Part shown: one piece after another, positions 1 to 8,248 of the stretch
Numbering within the stretch: position 1 is the stretch's first letter
How the letters are laid out: each line of letters opens with the position of its first letter
Assembly: GCA_036010905.1 (NCBI GenBank)
Contig: DASCMH010000052.1
Span: forward strand, 1-64,000
Direction: 5' to 3'
Source: SMWD01 sp002729875
Lineage (GTDB): Bacteria > Pseudomonadota > Gammaproteobacteria > Steroidobacterales > GCA-2729495
Length of the DNA: 64,000 bases
The notes under the pieces: generated by a model
Databases searched by the model: none
What the model saw: only the letters and a program-made list of their open reading frames with translations
Told to the model about the DNA's origin: nothing
Translations under genes and position numbers: made by a program

Positions 1-2
1 GC

Positions 3-89
3 GGAGAATCAATACTGAGAGACAGGCGCAAGATTAAAAGAAATACCCTTGCAGAACGTCGTTTGCATTATCAACGGCACGCTGCGTAA
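3..89 (+). CDS. possible C-terminal tail of a gene entering from the left edge
   Basis: One plus-strand frame is open from the window edge to a TAA at 87-89, giving 28 codons of a strongly basic tail (many Arg and Lys, ending HAA). Nothing identifies a family, and an open frame this short can occur by chance. It is recorded only because a gene may cross the edge here. The rest of the stretch up to 291 holds no convincing gene or site. Confidence 0.2.
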   Translation, partial: GESILRDRRKIKRNTLAERRLHYQRHAA

Positions 90-291
90 GATGAAAACTG
101 ATGAGCAAAACACTCGCTTAGATTAAACGCTCAGCTGTAACATTTGTTTGAAGACGGACAACACGTATGTGTCGTTTAGGTGACATTTTTCAACCCTGCA
201 CAATCCTTTCCTGATCGACCTTTATGCGATTACGGCGGTTGTTTGCGGGACAGTGGCAGTGACTTACTGGCTGACAGATTACCTGTCTAAT

Positions 292-2220
292 CTACCAATG
301 GCTCGCATCATACAAGCAACCACCAACTCCCAGATAGCCAAGACGGAGTTCATCGATCTCATCATCAGCCAGCTGGGACTTCCAGGCATCAGGCATTGAT
401 GCACTGTTCCGTCTTGTGCTGTAGCCGCCCGGGCTCTCATTCTCGTGGCTGGTGGTCTGGCGCAGGATAAATGATTCGATACTGCTATTCCATTCGAATC
501 CTGCAAATGCAAACAGTTGACGAAAGTGATGCAACGGATCCGTACAAATATCCTCATATCGAATGAGCTTGATGCGGTCCGTCACATCCATTAAGGCACA
601 AATTTTTTCATGAATAATTGCCTGGCTGGCGCCGAGTTCTGCCCAGCTTGACCCTCGCGTGTGCCCGATTTTGGATATTAACTCTGCCTGACTGGAACCA
701 GGAAACCAGTGTCCAAAGGTATCGCGGGACCACTGCATGGCCTGAAGACTGGCCGCTACCGCAGCAGGATGCCGGACGAGAAAAATGACGTCAGAATCAA
801 ATGATGACTGCCAGTATGCGACAGCAAGCGGATTGACTTCCTTGATGACTATTCGTTTGTGACTACGAAGCCCGAGCCGCCACTGCGAGCGAAGTGAAAC
901 GACCTTGCGGCCAAAGCGCGGAATGCCGCCGAAGGCCAGCTCGGAAAGCCTCCTGTATTCACGAGGAACCGCACTGGAATCAACCTCAAATACAGAAAAT
1001 TTCGGATGGATCGCAGTGTAAGCCTGCGTTACTGGCTCCCGCAGGTATGCGGCGGTACCAGCCTGAGCAAGCGTTTCACCCACCCAGCTCGAACCGCTCC
1101 TGGGCAACGATACGATCAACAGTGGTTTGCCTGCGGGCTCGATCAGTGTTCCGATCTTTTTCGAAACCGGGCCAAAATTTGCCCACCAGACCGGGCTGAT
1201 TCTCAGCCTGTGCGATATCCACTTAGCGGCCCGACGAAGTTTTCGAACATTCCTGACAATTTTTTCGGTACTGACCAGTAACGGTCGCGCGACCGAGTGC
1301 GGCAGAATGGCAAGAACAATCACCTGGAAGAGTTGCGAAATCACCTTCCAGAAAATGCTGATACGATCCGTGGCCATTGAAATCCATCGACCAATATATC
1401 CAAACGCCGGTAGAACAGCCCGCTGACCTGATGCGGTGGTGATTACCCGGCGCGCAAAATATCGGTTCAAATTAGCACGACCCTCCCGATCAACACGGTC
1501 TCGTTCAGCGCCACGGGGAAGACGCTCTAATGCCTCTTCGAAGACCTGCTTACAGGCGAGCTCCTGCCGTTCAATATTGGATGACATTGTATGACTGTGG
1601 ATTCGGTATAAAATTTGCGCCTCCGGCACGCAAACAACCGGATAGTCGTGACAAATCCGCAAGAAGAAATCCCAATCCTCGGCAGCATTCAAACTCTCAT
1701 CAAATACACCGACTTTGTCCAGGATACTAAGCGGGATCAATGGATTTGAGCCGCTCTCCACAAAATTTCTGACCAGCAACTGCTCATAGACATGACCAAA
1801 GTGGACAACATGGCTACCGGGCCCCAGGTAATTACCATGTTCATCAATACAGTCGGTCAGGCTGTAGACCATACCGGCATCCGGATTTGATACCAGGGCC
1901 TGCAGTTGCTTACGTAGCTTATCAGTCGTCCACAGGTCATCGGCATCGATGAATGACACATACTTGCCGCCTGCCAGCCTTATCCCACGATTGCGACTTG
2001 CGGACAATCCACGGTTCTCGAATGAGTGAATACTGACACGGGGGTCGTCAACTTTCCCAAGAACGTCCAGTGTTGCATCCGTCGAGCCATCATTGATAAC
2101 AAGAAGCTCGAAATCTGCAAAAAGCTGGTCAAGTACGCTCTCTACAGTGCCTGCGATTGTATTTGCCCCGTTATAGACGGGCAACACTATGGAGATTAAC
2201 GGCAAACGCGTGTGACTCAT
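292..2220 (-). CDS. GT2 glycosyltransferase fused to a sulfotransferase domain
   Basis: This 642-residue two-domain protein probably adds a sugar to a surface glycan and sulfates it or a related group. Residues 8-230 form a GT-A fold family 2 domain with the VINDGSTD nucleotide-binding segment, the acidic metal motif DADD at 92-95 and the catalytic-type ED at 181-182. After a linker with a hydrophobic patch (about 285-312), residues 365-640 look like a PAPS-dependent sulfotransferase: SLPRSGSSWVG at 371-381 is the 5'-phosphosulfate loop and RHPAAVAASL at 483-492 the 3'-phosphate site. The ATG follows the TGA of the upstream FAD gene with no gap. The GT domain resembles the GT2s at 26882 and 30230, which lack the second domain. 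The acceptor is unknown. Confidence 0.85.
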   Translation of the reverse strand: MSHTRLPLISIVLPVYNGANTIAGTVESVLDQLFADFELLVINDGSTDATLDVLGKVDDPRVSIHSFENRGLSASRNRGIRLAGGKYVSFIDADDLWTTDKLRKQLQALVSNPDAGMVYSLTDCIDEHGNYLGPGSHVVHFGHVYEQLLVRNFVESGSNPLIPLSILDKVGVFDESLNAAEDWDFFLRICHDYPVVCVPEAQILYRIHSHTMSSNIERQELACKQVFEEALERLPRGAERDRVDREGRANLNRYFARRVITTASGQRAVLPAFGYIGRWISMATDRISIFWKVISQLFQVIVLAILPHSVARPLLVSTEKIVRNVRKLRRAAKWISHRLRISPVWWANFGPVSKKIGTLIEPAGKPLLIVSLPRSGSSWVGETLAQAGTAAYLREPVTQAYTAIHPKFSVFEVDSSAVPREYRRLSELAFGGIPRFGRKVVSLRSQWRLGLRSHKRIVIKEVNPLAVAYWQSSFDSDVIFLVRHPAAVAASLQAMQWSRDTFGHWFPGSSQAELISKIGHTRGSSWAELGASQAIIHEKICALMDVTDRIKLIRYEDICTDPLHHFRQLFAFAGFEWNSSIESFILRQTTSHENESPGGYSTRRNSASMPDAWKSQLADDEIDELRLGYLGVGGCLYDASHW

Positions 2221-3453
2221 TCAATCCAAATCATGTGCTAATTGCCTGGCTTCAATGATGTTGTCCTCAATCGAACAATACCGCCATCCACCATAGCGTC
2301 CAATCGAATATATTGAGTCAGCCTTTAGATCGGCCAGGTGAGCCTTCTTGGCACGCTCGCATTCCTCATTAACATGCACATAAGCCGGATCCATCACTAC
2401 CAGGTTCCACGAAATCAATTTCTGGGAACTAACCAGCCCTACCCTCTTGAGGTCAGCCATCACTTGCTCCAAATAATAGTCACTTTCCTTACATTGTTCC
2501 CCGGCACCAAGCCCAAGCTCTACATACATGCTCATTCTTTCACTCGGTAATATATTTGAATAAAAACCTACGCGATAGAAGCATAAGTCTTTGCCTGGAA
2601 AATAGATCCAGTGATTTTCATTATTGGCAGGGCCATCAAACCCCAAATTAAGAACCACCACCTTGTTATACGCATAGTGTTGAATATTTTCAGTATTCCC
2701 GACAAGCCCTAAAAGGCGAGGAAGCGGTGTTGTGCTGATCAAATTATCGTATTCATAGGTGCCTGTCTCTGTCACCACCGCCCTGGTCTGAATATCAATT
2801 TCACAGACCTTCTCACCAGTACGTATATTCTCTGCTTTTACCCCTTTTGCCAGGGCATCAACATAGGCCTGCGCACCATCTTCTGCATAAGAAAAAGTGC
2901 TGTTATAAGAACTTTCATCCGACTCCTTCATGTTGCGGATAATTGAATCCATATCGGCATGAGGAAAAAAACGTCCCATCGCGTTGCGATCCAGCTGATC
3001 AAGATCGCAGGCATATAATTTTTCATTGTAAGGAAAAAGAAATTTCTCACAAATCGATATACCGAATTGCCCAACCAGCATCTGTTTGAAAGTAAATTCA
3101 TTTGTTTGGTCTCGAAAATACAGATCATACAAACAGTCAATAAATTCAGATTTTTCCAGCTGGTGAATGTTTTTCTGAAATGGAAAATCAATATAGCGAC
3201 CTTCGTAATAAATCTGCGTTCGTTTCTTTACTGTGACCAGGCGCTGTTCATCCATCCTTTCCATGATCCAGCTGTGGATATTGTCATCCTGGAAATGAAA
3301 GAAATGGCCTGAATAATCCCAGACAAAGCCATCTTGCCTTATGGTTCGACAATAACCACCGATTTCATCTTCCGCCTCAATGACGAGATAATCATGGGAA
3401 CAGAAATTGGCATAACTTAACCCTGTTACTCCCGCACCGATAATTACATCCAT
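2221..3453 (-). CDS. FAD-dependent oxidoreductase, amine-oxidase / UDP-galactopyranose-mutase-like
   Basis: The protein (410 aa) begins with a Rossmann FAD-binding segment, VIIGAGVTGLSYA at residues 3-15, then VIEAEDEIGGYCRT, typical of NAD(P)-binding_8 / amine-oxidase-like flavoproteins. Polysaccharide loci often carry such proteins related to UDP-galactopyranose mutase or protoporphyrinogen oxidase. A conserved-looking SIGRYGGWRY segment near the C terminus fits a second flavin contact. I choose ATG 3453, because GAGGCGG sits 4 nt upstream; an in-frame TTG directly precedes it. It lies between the deacetylase and the GT2-sulfotransferase in one minus-strand operon, so a role in making or altering a nucleotide sugar or glycan is inferred. 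The substrate is not readable from sequence. Confidence 0.75.
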   Translation of the reverse strand: MDVIIGAGVTGLSYANFCSHDYLVIEAEDEIGGYCRTIRQDGFVWDYSGHFFHFQDDNIHSWIMERMDEQRLVTVKKRTQIYYEGRYIDFPFQKNIHQLEKSEFIDCLYDLYFRDQTNEFTFKQMLVGQFGISICEKFLFPYNEKLYACDLDQLDRNAMGRFFPHADMDSIIRNMKESDESSYNSTFSYAEDGAQAYVDALAKGVKAENIRTGEKVCEIDIQTRAVVTETGTYEYDNLISTTPLPRLLGLVGNTENIQHYAYNKVVVLNLGFDGPANNENHWIYFPGKDLCFYRVGFYSNILPSERMSMYVELGLGAGEQCKESDYYLEQVMADLKRVGLVSSQKLISWNLVVMDPAYVHVNEECERAKKAHLADLKADSIYSIGRYGGWRYCSIEDNIIEARQLAHDLD

Positions 3454-3577
3454 CAAACCGCCTCATTCATGATCAACACCATCCAAAACAAATTACCCAG
3501 CCGCTCCGAATACGTCAACAAGCGCAGAAAAACAGGTTCTGTTTCCAACATTGACCAGCAGCGGCCTGACCTCGTGC

Positions 3578-4489
3578 TTACGGCGTACGTTCCAGCTTCC
3601 ACTGCCGTAACCGATCCTTTTCAACCAGGCTGTCCAGAATCTCACCAACCGGCCTGAAAGCAAAATCCTTGAGCAGAATTGGCACCTTGCGCCGGAATGC
3701 ATCGAGGTGCGCGTAATGCAAAACTCGCTGGCTGAATGTCATAGGCAACCGTGGCTTGCCCGGATCGAACTCGGGCGGATGGATGTAAACCAGCGCTGGT
3801 CGACCTCTCCGCGTGAAGTGCCGCATGGCATGACGGACGAAGAAATACGGAAGCAAGCGGAGATATATACCGCCCGCAAAAGGGAGATTGCGGACAGGGA
3901 AACTAAGTACTGAGGGTGGAAACTCCAATATTTGATGGCCCTTGGGCGTGACCAGGAGATATGGCTCAGTCGGCGCCTCTGGAATACCGTAGAGGCTCGT
4001 TGTCGTCGGGTAGATACTGGAATCATAGCCCAGACCTTCCTCCGCAATGATATCCAGCGCCCAGGAACAGCGGCGGGTGACAGACCAATATGCGGCACGA
4101 TAGCCACGGATCGGACAATCTGTCTGGGAACGCAGGATTTCCAATGAACGACAGAGATCGGCGCGGAACTCATCAGGCGTGAGCGTATAAACCAGCCGAT
4201 GAGCATAACCATGGCACGCGATCTCATGGCCGGCTGCAGCAATCCTTGGCACCAGATCAGGATGCCTCTCGGCGACGTGGCCGAGTACAAAAAATGTCGC
4301 CCGTGCACCACAGTCGGCCAGGCAGGTAAGCAGCTGCTCTGTAGCCAACTCCACTCGATCTTCATACCTGGGCCAGTCAACCGGGTCGATTGCCAGGATA
4401 GAGTGGTACCAATCCTCGACATCCACTGTCAGGGCGTTGACTGACTCAGAGACAGTCTTCTCCACCAGGGGTTTCCCTTGCTCAGTCAC
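3578..4489 (-). CDS. polysaccharide deacetylase of the exosortase/PEP-CTERM locus type
   Basis: A 303-aa NodB-fold deacetylase that would remove acetyl groups from N-acetylated sugars of an exopolysaccharide. TVDVEDWYH at 21-29 carries the catalytic/metal aspartates, CHGYAH at 92-97 gives the two metal histidines, and HPPEFDPG near residue 235 lies in the C-terminal DUF3473-like part. This combination matches the family usually found beside exosortase (TIGR03006 type, from memory); no exosortase lies in this window. The start is GTG, overlapping the TGA of the upstream GT2 by 4 nt (GTGA), so translation is probably coupled. Cytoplasmic or membrane-peripheral, as no signal peptide is visible. 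Confidence 0.88.
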   Translation of the reverse strand: MTEQGKPLVEKTVSESVNALTVDVEDWYHSILAIDPVDWPRYEDRVELATEQLLTCLADCGARATFFVLGHVAERHPDLVPRIAAAGHEIACHGYAHRLVYTLTPDEFRADLCRSLEILRSQTDCPIRGYRAAYWSVTRRCSWALDIIAEEGLGYDSSIYPTTTSLYGIPEAPTEPYLLVTPKGHQILEFPPSVLSFPVRNLPFAGGIYLRLLPYFFVRHAMRHFTRRGRPALVYIHPPEFDPGKPRLPMTFSQRVLHYAHLDAFRRKVPILLKDFAFRPVGEILDSLVEKDRLRQWKLERTP

Positions 4490-5313
4490 TCTGCCGCATC
4501 GGTCTTTTCGTCAGTGCGCTCATCAACGAACTCTTTCGGCCTGTTTATACGATCAAGGGCATACTCGGATCTCCCGGTATTGCGCGTGGCCTTCCAAAGG
4601 CGCCAGAGGTTTTTCAGGGTACCTGGTACGCGCTTCATAATGTTAATGGGTGCAGGGCGAATTTCCACAATCTCGAGCGGGATTTCGCACATACGAAGAT
4701 CGGCGCGTTCCATACGAATAACCAGTTCGGTGGTAAAGATATCACGCCCGGTCTGACAACCGGCGGCGATGCGCTTGGCCGGCGCGGCGCGAAATGCCTT
4801 GATACCGTGGGTATCGGTGCCTTTAAACCCGTAAAAGATACGCAGAAACGTATTAAATCCCCAAGTAATGAGGCGGCGAATCCAGGGCCGTCGGTCACGG
4901 GCACCAGGGGAACGCTTCGAGCCGATGACCGCATCATATTTCTTTAGCATCACGTTGCTGATCTCGAAGAACGGGATATCGTAGAAATCAATCTCAAAAC
5001 AAATTATATTTTCTCCGCGAGCACTCTGAATACCAGCATTGAGCGCACCACCATAATTTGGCTCCGGATAACGCAACAAGCGAACTGGCGCCAGTTCCTC
5101 GCAGAGTTTTTCGGCAATCTCAACAGTACGATCCGTGCTGCCATTCTCACACAGCACCAGTTCGTAAGGGATATCATGGGCATCACAGCCATTAACAAGG
5201 TCGCAAACCGATCGTCTGAGGATATCCTCCTCATTGTAAACAGGTATAACAATGGACACCTGAAGACTGCCCTTTGGCAGCTCCCGGGTTTCTTGCTCTT
5301 GATTATTTGGCAT
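4486..5313 (-). CDS. GT2 glycosyltransferase, dolichyl/polyprenyl-phosphate mannosyltransferase-like
   Basis: A 275-aa family 2 glycosyltransferase. VSIVIPVYNEEDILRR starts the GT-A domain, CENGSTDRT is the nucleotide-binding turn, and EIDFYD takes the place of the usual acidic DxD. The C-terminal third (GFKGTDTHGIKAFR and following) resembles DPM1-like enzymes that move a sugar from a nucleotide donor to a polyprenyl-phosphate lipid. The longest frame begins with TTG at 5364, but ATG 5313 fits the family length better and has GGACGG upstream. It is the first gene of the minus-strand operon running to 292 and overlaps the deacetylase by 4 nt. Donor and acceptor are unknown. Confidence 0.82.
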   Translation of the reverse strand: MPNNQEQETRELPKGSLQVSIVIPVYNEEDILRRSVCDLVNGCDAHDIPYELVLCENGSTDRTVEIAEKLCEELAPVRLLRYPEPNYGGALNAGIQSARGENIICFEIDFYDIPFFEISNVMLKKYDAVIGSKRSPGARDRRPWIRRLITWGFNTFLRIFYGFKGTDTHGIKAFRAAPAKRIAAGCQTGRDIFTTELVIRMERADLRMCEIPLEIVEIRPAPINIMKRVPGTLKNLWRLWKATRNTGRSEYALDRINRPKEFVDERTDEKTDAAE

Positions 5314-5618
5314 CGAGTCCGTCCAAGTTAAACATCGGTCTGTGTAGCTCTTTCGGGCGGGCAACGCTTGGAGGGCTTCTCAACCTGTTTGAGATATGTC
5401 TACCGACACGTTTGACAACAATAAGTCTTTGTGAATTATCAATTATTGCCCATTGAAGCCACTAAATACAATCAAACAAACTCATCTGAGCGACGAACAG
5501 CGTTTTACAGAAAAACGGCATGCAGATATTGCGATTATGTATAAGCAAACCAGGTCATCCCCGGTCAATAAACTCCCCCCCCCTCGACGGGCGAGATTGA
5601 ATTGCATATTCTTCATAT
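5314..5618. other. divergent intergenic region with a C9 homopolymer
   Basis: This gap separates the minus-strand polysaccharide operon from the plus-strand SGNH gene and must hold promoters for both directions. I found no gene in it. Its notable element is a run of nine cytosines at 5575-5583, listed separately. No obvious strong Shine-Dalgarno precedes the SGNH ATG at 5619. Confidence 0.5.
5575..5583 (+). repeat. C9 mononucleotide tract upstream of an SGNH hydrolase gene
   Basis: Nine consecutive C residues lie 36 bp before the ATG at 5619. Tracts of this length are prone to slipped-strand length changes. Placed in a leader or promoter, such a change can alter expression. The length is read directly; any phase variation is inference. 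Confidence 0.6.
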
Positions 5619-6677
5619 ATGGGAAGAACCTTCAAACAGCCCTTATTTTTTATCATTTATCTCGCCGTTGTTGGCGTGATACTCCTGGTTCTGTCCGAAG
5701 CCTCGGTGCGCATTATGAAACTGGCGCCACCACTGACAAACCGATATGGAAACATGGTTCCAGACCCTTACCTGCCGTTCATGCCTCGCCCCAATTCGGT
5801 AATTTCCGGACGCTCCAGATATGACGAATTTGACTACCATGTCGAAATCAATTCTGTCGGGCTCAGAGATTTCGAACGCCCCTACAAGAAACCCGAGGGC
5901 ATCTACAGGATCCTTGGCCTCGGTGACAGCACTACCTATGGTGGAGCGGCGTCGCTCGAAGACTCTTACCTGCGACGCGTGGAACGGATGCTCAATGAAC
6001 GGGCTGGCGATCATCCCGGCATAGAGGTGATAAAGGCCGGTATCCCAAGATACTACCCCGAACCCGAGCGGATGCTGCTCGAACATTACGGGATCCGTTA
6101 TGAACCGGACGTAATCACGGTCGGCTTTGGCAGCAGTGACGTGGTAGATACCCTTCAGGGTCTGAGTGCGATCACTATTCAAGAGACAGAGAACTCAGAA
6201 TCCGGAGAAGTCCCCGAGATAGGTCGCGTCGGCTTGCTGCTATACAGGCACTCACAGCTCGCGCGTTTCGTTCTGGACCGCTACATCAAGTACAAGATCA
6301 CCCGACCCACAAACTGGGACGAAATCTATAAGCCCGATGGAATGTATGAAAAACAATGGCAGGAGATCGAGGCTGAGTTTTCGAAGATCTCCGAAATCGC
6401 CAATACGATTGGAGCGAGACTGGTCATTCTCTATATCCCCGATTTCACGTTGTTTGAACGCGGCGAAGAGCGTCACTACCCCGCACAGCGATTACGCGCC
6501 TGGACCGCACGAAATGACGTGATATTTGCAGACGTTACACCGGCGCTGCTGACGGCTAACGAAACTACGACCTCACCTCTGTACTGGGCTCGCGACCGCC
6601 ACCACACACCGGCCGGGTACAAAGTTATCGCCGACACGCTATACAAGGCGCTGATTGCCAATGACCTGGTGCCATAG
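5619..6677 (+). CDS. SGNH/GDSL-family hydrolase with N-terminal membrane anchor
   Basis: A 352-aa protein with one N-terminal hydrophobic segment (residues 8-26), so most of it is probably periplasmic and membrane-anchored. ILGLGDSTTYGG near residue 108 is block I with the nucleophilic serine, GFGSSD near 168 is the block III-like position, and DRHHTPAGYKVIA near the end supplies the catalytic Asp-x-x-His pair. Members in polysaccharide loci usually act as O-acetyl esterases or transferases on glycans; the exact activity is not visible. It stands alone on the plus strand, converging on the GT-C gene 14 bp away. The second SGNH protein, at 11074, is only distantly similar. Confidence 0.8.
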   Translation: MGRTFKQPLFFIIYLAVVGVILLVLSEASVRIMKLAPPLTNRYGNMVPDPYLPFMPRPNSVISGRSRYDEFDYHVEINSVGLRDFERPYKKPEGIYRILGLGDSTTYGGAASLEDSYLRRVERMLNERAGDHPGIEVIKAGIPRYYPEPERMLLEHYGIRYEPDVITVGFGSSDVVDTLQGLSAITIQETENSESGEVPEIGRVGLLLYRHSQLARFVLDRYIKYKITRPTNWDEIYKPDGMYEKQWQEIEAEFSKISEIANTIGARLVILYIPDFTLFERGEERHYPAQRLRAWTARNDVIFADVTPALLTANETTTSPLYWARDRHHTPAGYKVIADTLYKALIANDLVP

Positions 6678-6691
6678 CACTCCTGACCCCG

Positions 6692-8248
6692 TCAATGCCG
6701 AATCTTATAGATGCTGATTCTAGGCCCTTCCAGTTTTTCATGATCCGGAACAAACTCTTTGACAAGCTCATGGCTTGCAAAGAAATCAAGATAAGCCTGA
6801 AACTCTTTAGGGTACACATCTTGCTGCCACAGGTAGCGCCCATAGTCACCGGAGCTGACTATCATATAGTCAAAATCCTTTATCGCCTGCGGGTTGTTCA
6901 CGACAACAATAAAACCAAGATAAGCAGCATCAAACTTATTGGTAAACTTTTCAACCGGTGGCGTGTAGTGTTCACGGCCAATTCTGGAGCCGGCAGGAAG
7001 ATTTTTTTCTATCCACTTCAGACTCGCCCATCTTGTATCGGGAAGGGTAATTGTCTCAATGTGATTTAACGCAAAAACGGTTTGCTGCCAAACACTGCCG
7101 GCAAGCACCGCAACCAAAACCAGGCTTACAGCCACCGCACGAACCGGCATTGAAATAAAATGCAGCTTTTCCACCGATACTTTATATACAAATAACAAAA
7201 AAGCTCCGCTTAACAGGGAAAGGAACGGTATAGCCACCACTAGATTTCGCGGAAAGAAAACTTTGTATCTGCCCACGAACAAAAAAATGAGCAACGGAAT
7301 TGCGACAATCATTGCGGCCTTCCACGGCGCTTTCCTCAATAACCAGGCAAGCCCAAAGCCGGCAAAGATCATCGGAAATACCCCGTAACCTTTTGTGACC
7401 AGGTACTTTCCGTAAAGATAGTATGACGTAGAGGTGTGGGATTCTGCCCCGGGGTGCCCACTGACGTAGTGCCTCGCCTCATAAATAATGTCAGCCATAA
7501 ACCTGTCAAAATTCAGGATCACATATGGGCTGGTAACAAAAAACGCAATGGGGACGGCAACAAGGCACATGATGATGTTCTTATCGACCCAACCGTTACT
7601 GTCACGACTTTGCAGGTAGTGAGCAAGCAACAGTGGTGCCACGGAAACAAATGCGGTGTATTTTGAGTTGACCGCCAAACCTGTAAAGACACCTCCAAGA
7701 AGATAGTATCTCGCCTTCTTTCCGTTCGAAAATATTAACACGGCCATTAATGCTACAAGCGAGGCCCAGAACGCGACAGAAGTATCCGTCGTTATCAAAA
7801 ATGAATTTTCAATATGAAGAAAAGAGAAGGTCATGAAAAAAGCAGCAAGAAGACCCGCGACAGAAGAAAACAACTGCTTTCCGATAGCATAGGTGATAAT
7901 TATCGTCACAACCGACATCAAAACATTGAATGACCTGCCGACCAGGTAATACCAGATTAGCGGGATATCTACTGGAGATTTATCAAGAAACAGAACTCCA
8001 AATATCTGCATGATTTTAAAAATAAATGCCTGAATATATATATTTAAGGTTGGGTACCTGAAAAAATTCGGATTCAAATCTCCTGTGTTTACCATGCGTA
8101 GCGCGATGTCTACCAACACAGGTTCATCAGGATGAACAGGCAACGGATAACCAAACCATATGCCCTTGAAGCGAATCATAAAGGCCACACTGACGAGCAG
8201 GAAAAGCAAAATGACACATTTTCGGTCTGTCATCGCATCATCCGTCAC
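6692..8248 (-). CDS. GT-C membrane glycosyltransferase, GT39/ArnT-like
   Basis: About 518 residues with roughly ten membrane helices and a first extracytoplasmic loop carrying PVHPDEPVLVDIA, where Asp-Glu sits in the place of the catalytic acid of GT39/ArnT/PMT-type enzymes that use a lipid-phosphate sugar donor. The last 120 residues are soluble and probably periplasmic. The GTG at 8248 overlaps the TGA of the upstream spermidine-synthase-like gene by 4 nt; an in-frame ATG at 8233 is an alternative five codons in. Coupling to that gene is strong, but a functional link is only inferred. Donor and acceptor are unknown. Confidence 0.8.
   Translation of the reverse strand: MTDDAMTDRKCVILLFLLVSVAFMIRFKGIWFGYPLPVHPDEPVLVDIALRMVNTGDLNPNFFRYPTLNIYIQAFIFKIMQIFGVLFLDKSPVDIPLIWYYLVGRSFNVLMSVVTIIITYAIGKQLFSSVAGLLAAFFMTFSFLHIENSFLITTDTSVAFWASLVALMAVLIFSNGKKARYYLLGGVFTGLAVNSKYTAFVSVAPLLLAHYLQSRDSNGWVDKNIIMCLVAVPIAFFVTSPYVILNFDRFMADIIYEARHYVSGHPGAESHTSTSYYLYGKYLVTKGYGVFPMIFAGFGLAWLLRKAPWKAAMIVAIPLLIFLFVGRYKVFFPRNLVVAIPFLSLLSGAFLLFVYKVSVEKLHFISMPVRAVAVSLVLVAVLAGSVWQQTVFALNHIETITLPDTRWASLKWIEKNLPAGSRIGREHYTPPVEKFTNKFDAAYLGFIVVVNNPQAIKDFDYMIVSSGDYGRYLWQQDVYPKEFQAYLDFFASHELVKEFVPDHEKLEGPRISIYKIRH

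Noticed and set aside
279..557. Minus-strand frame of 92 codons
   Set aside because: It overlaps the GT2-sulfotransferase gene in another frame and has no own motif or ribosome site; it is a shadow.
3739..4422. Long minus-strand frame of 227 codons
   Set aside because: It lies within the deacetylase gene in a different frame and has no recognisable domain.
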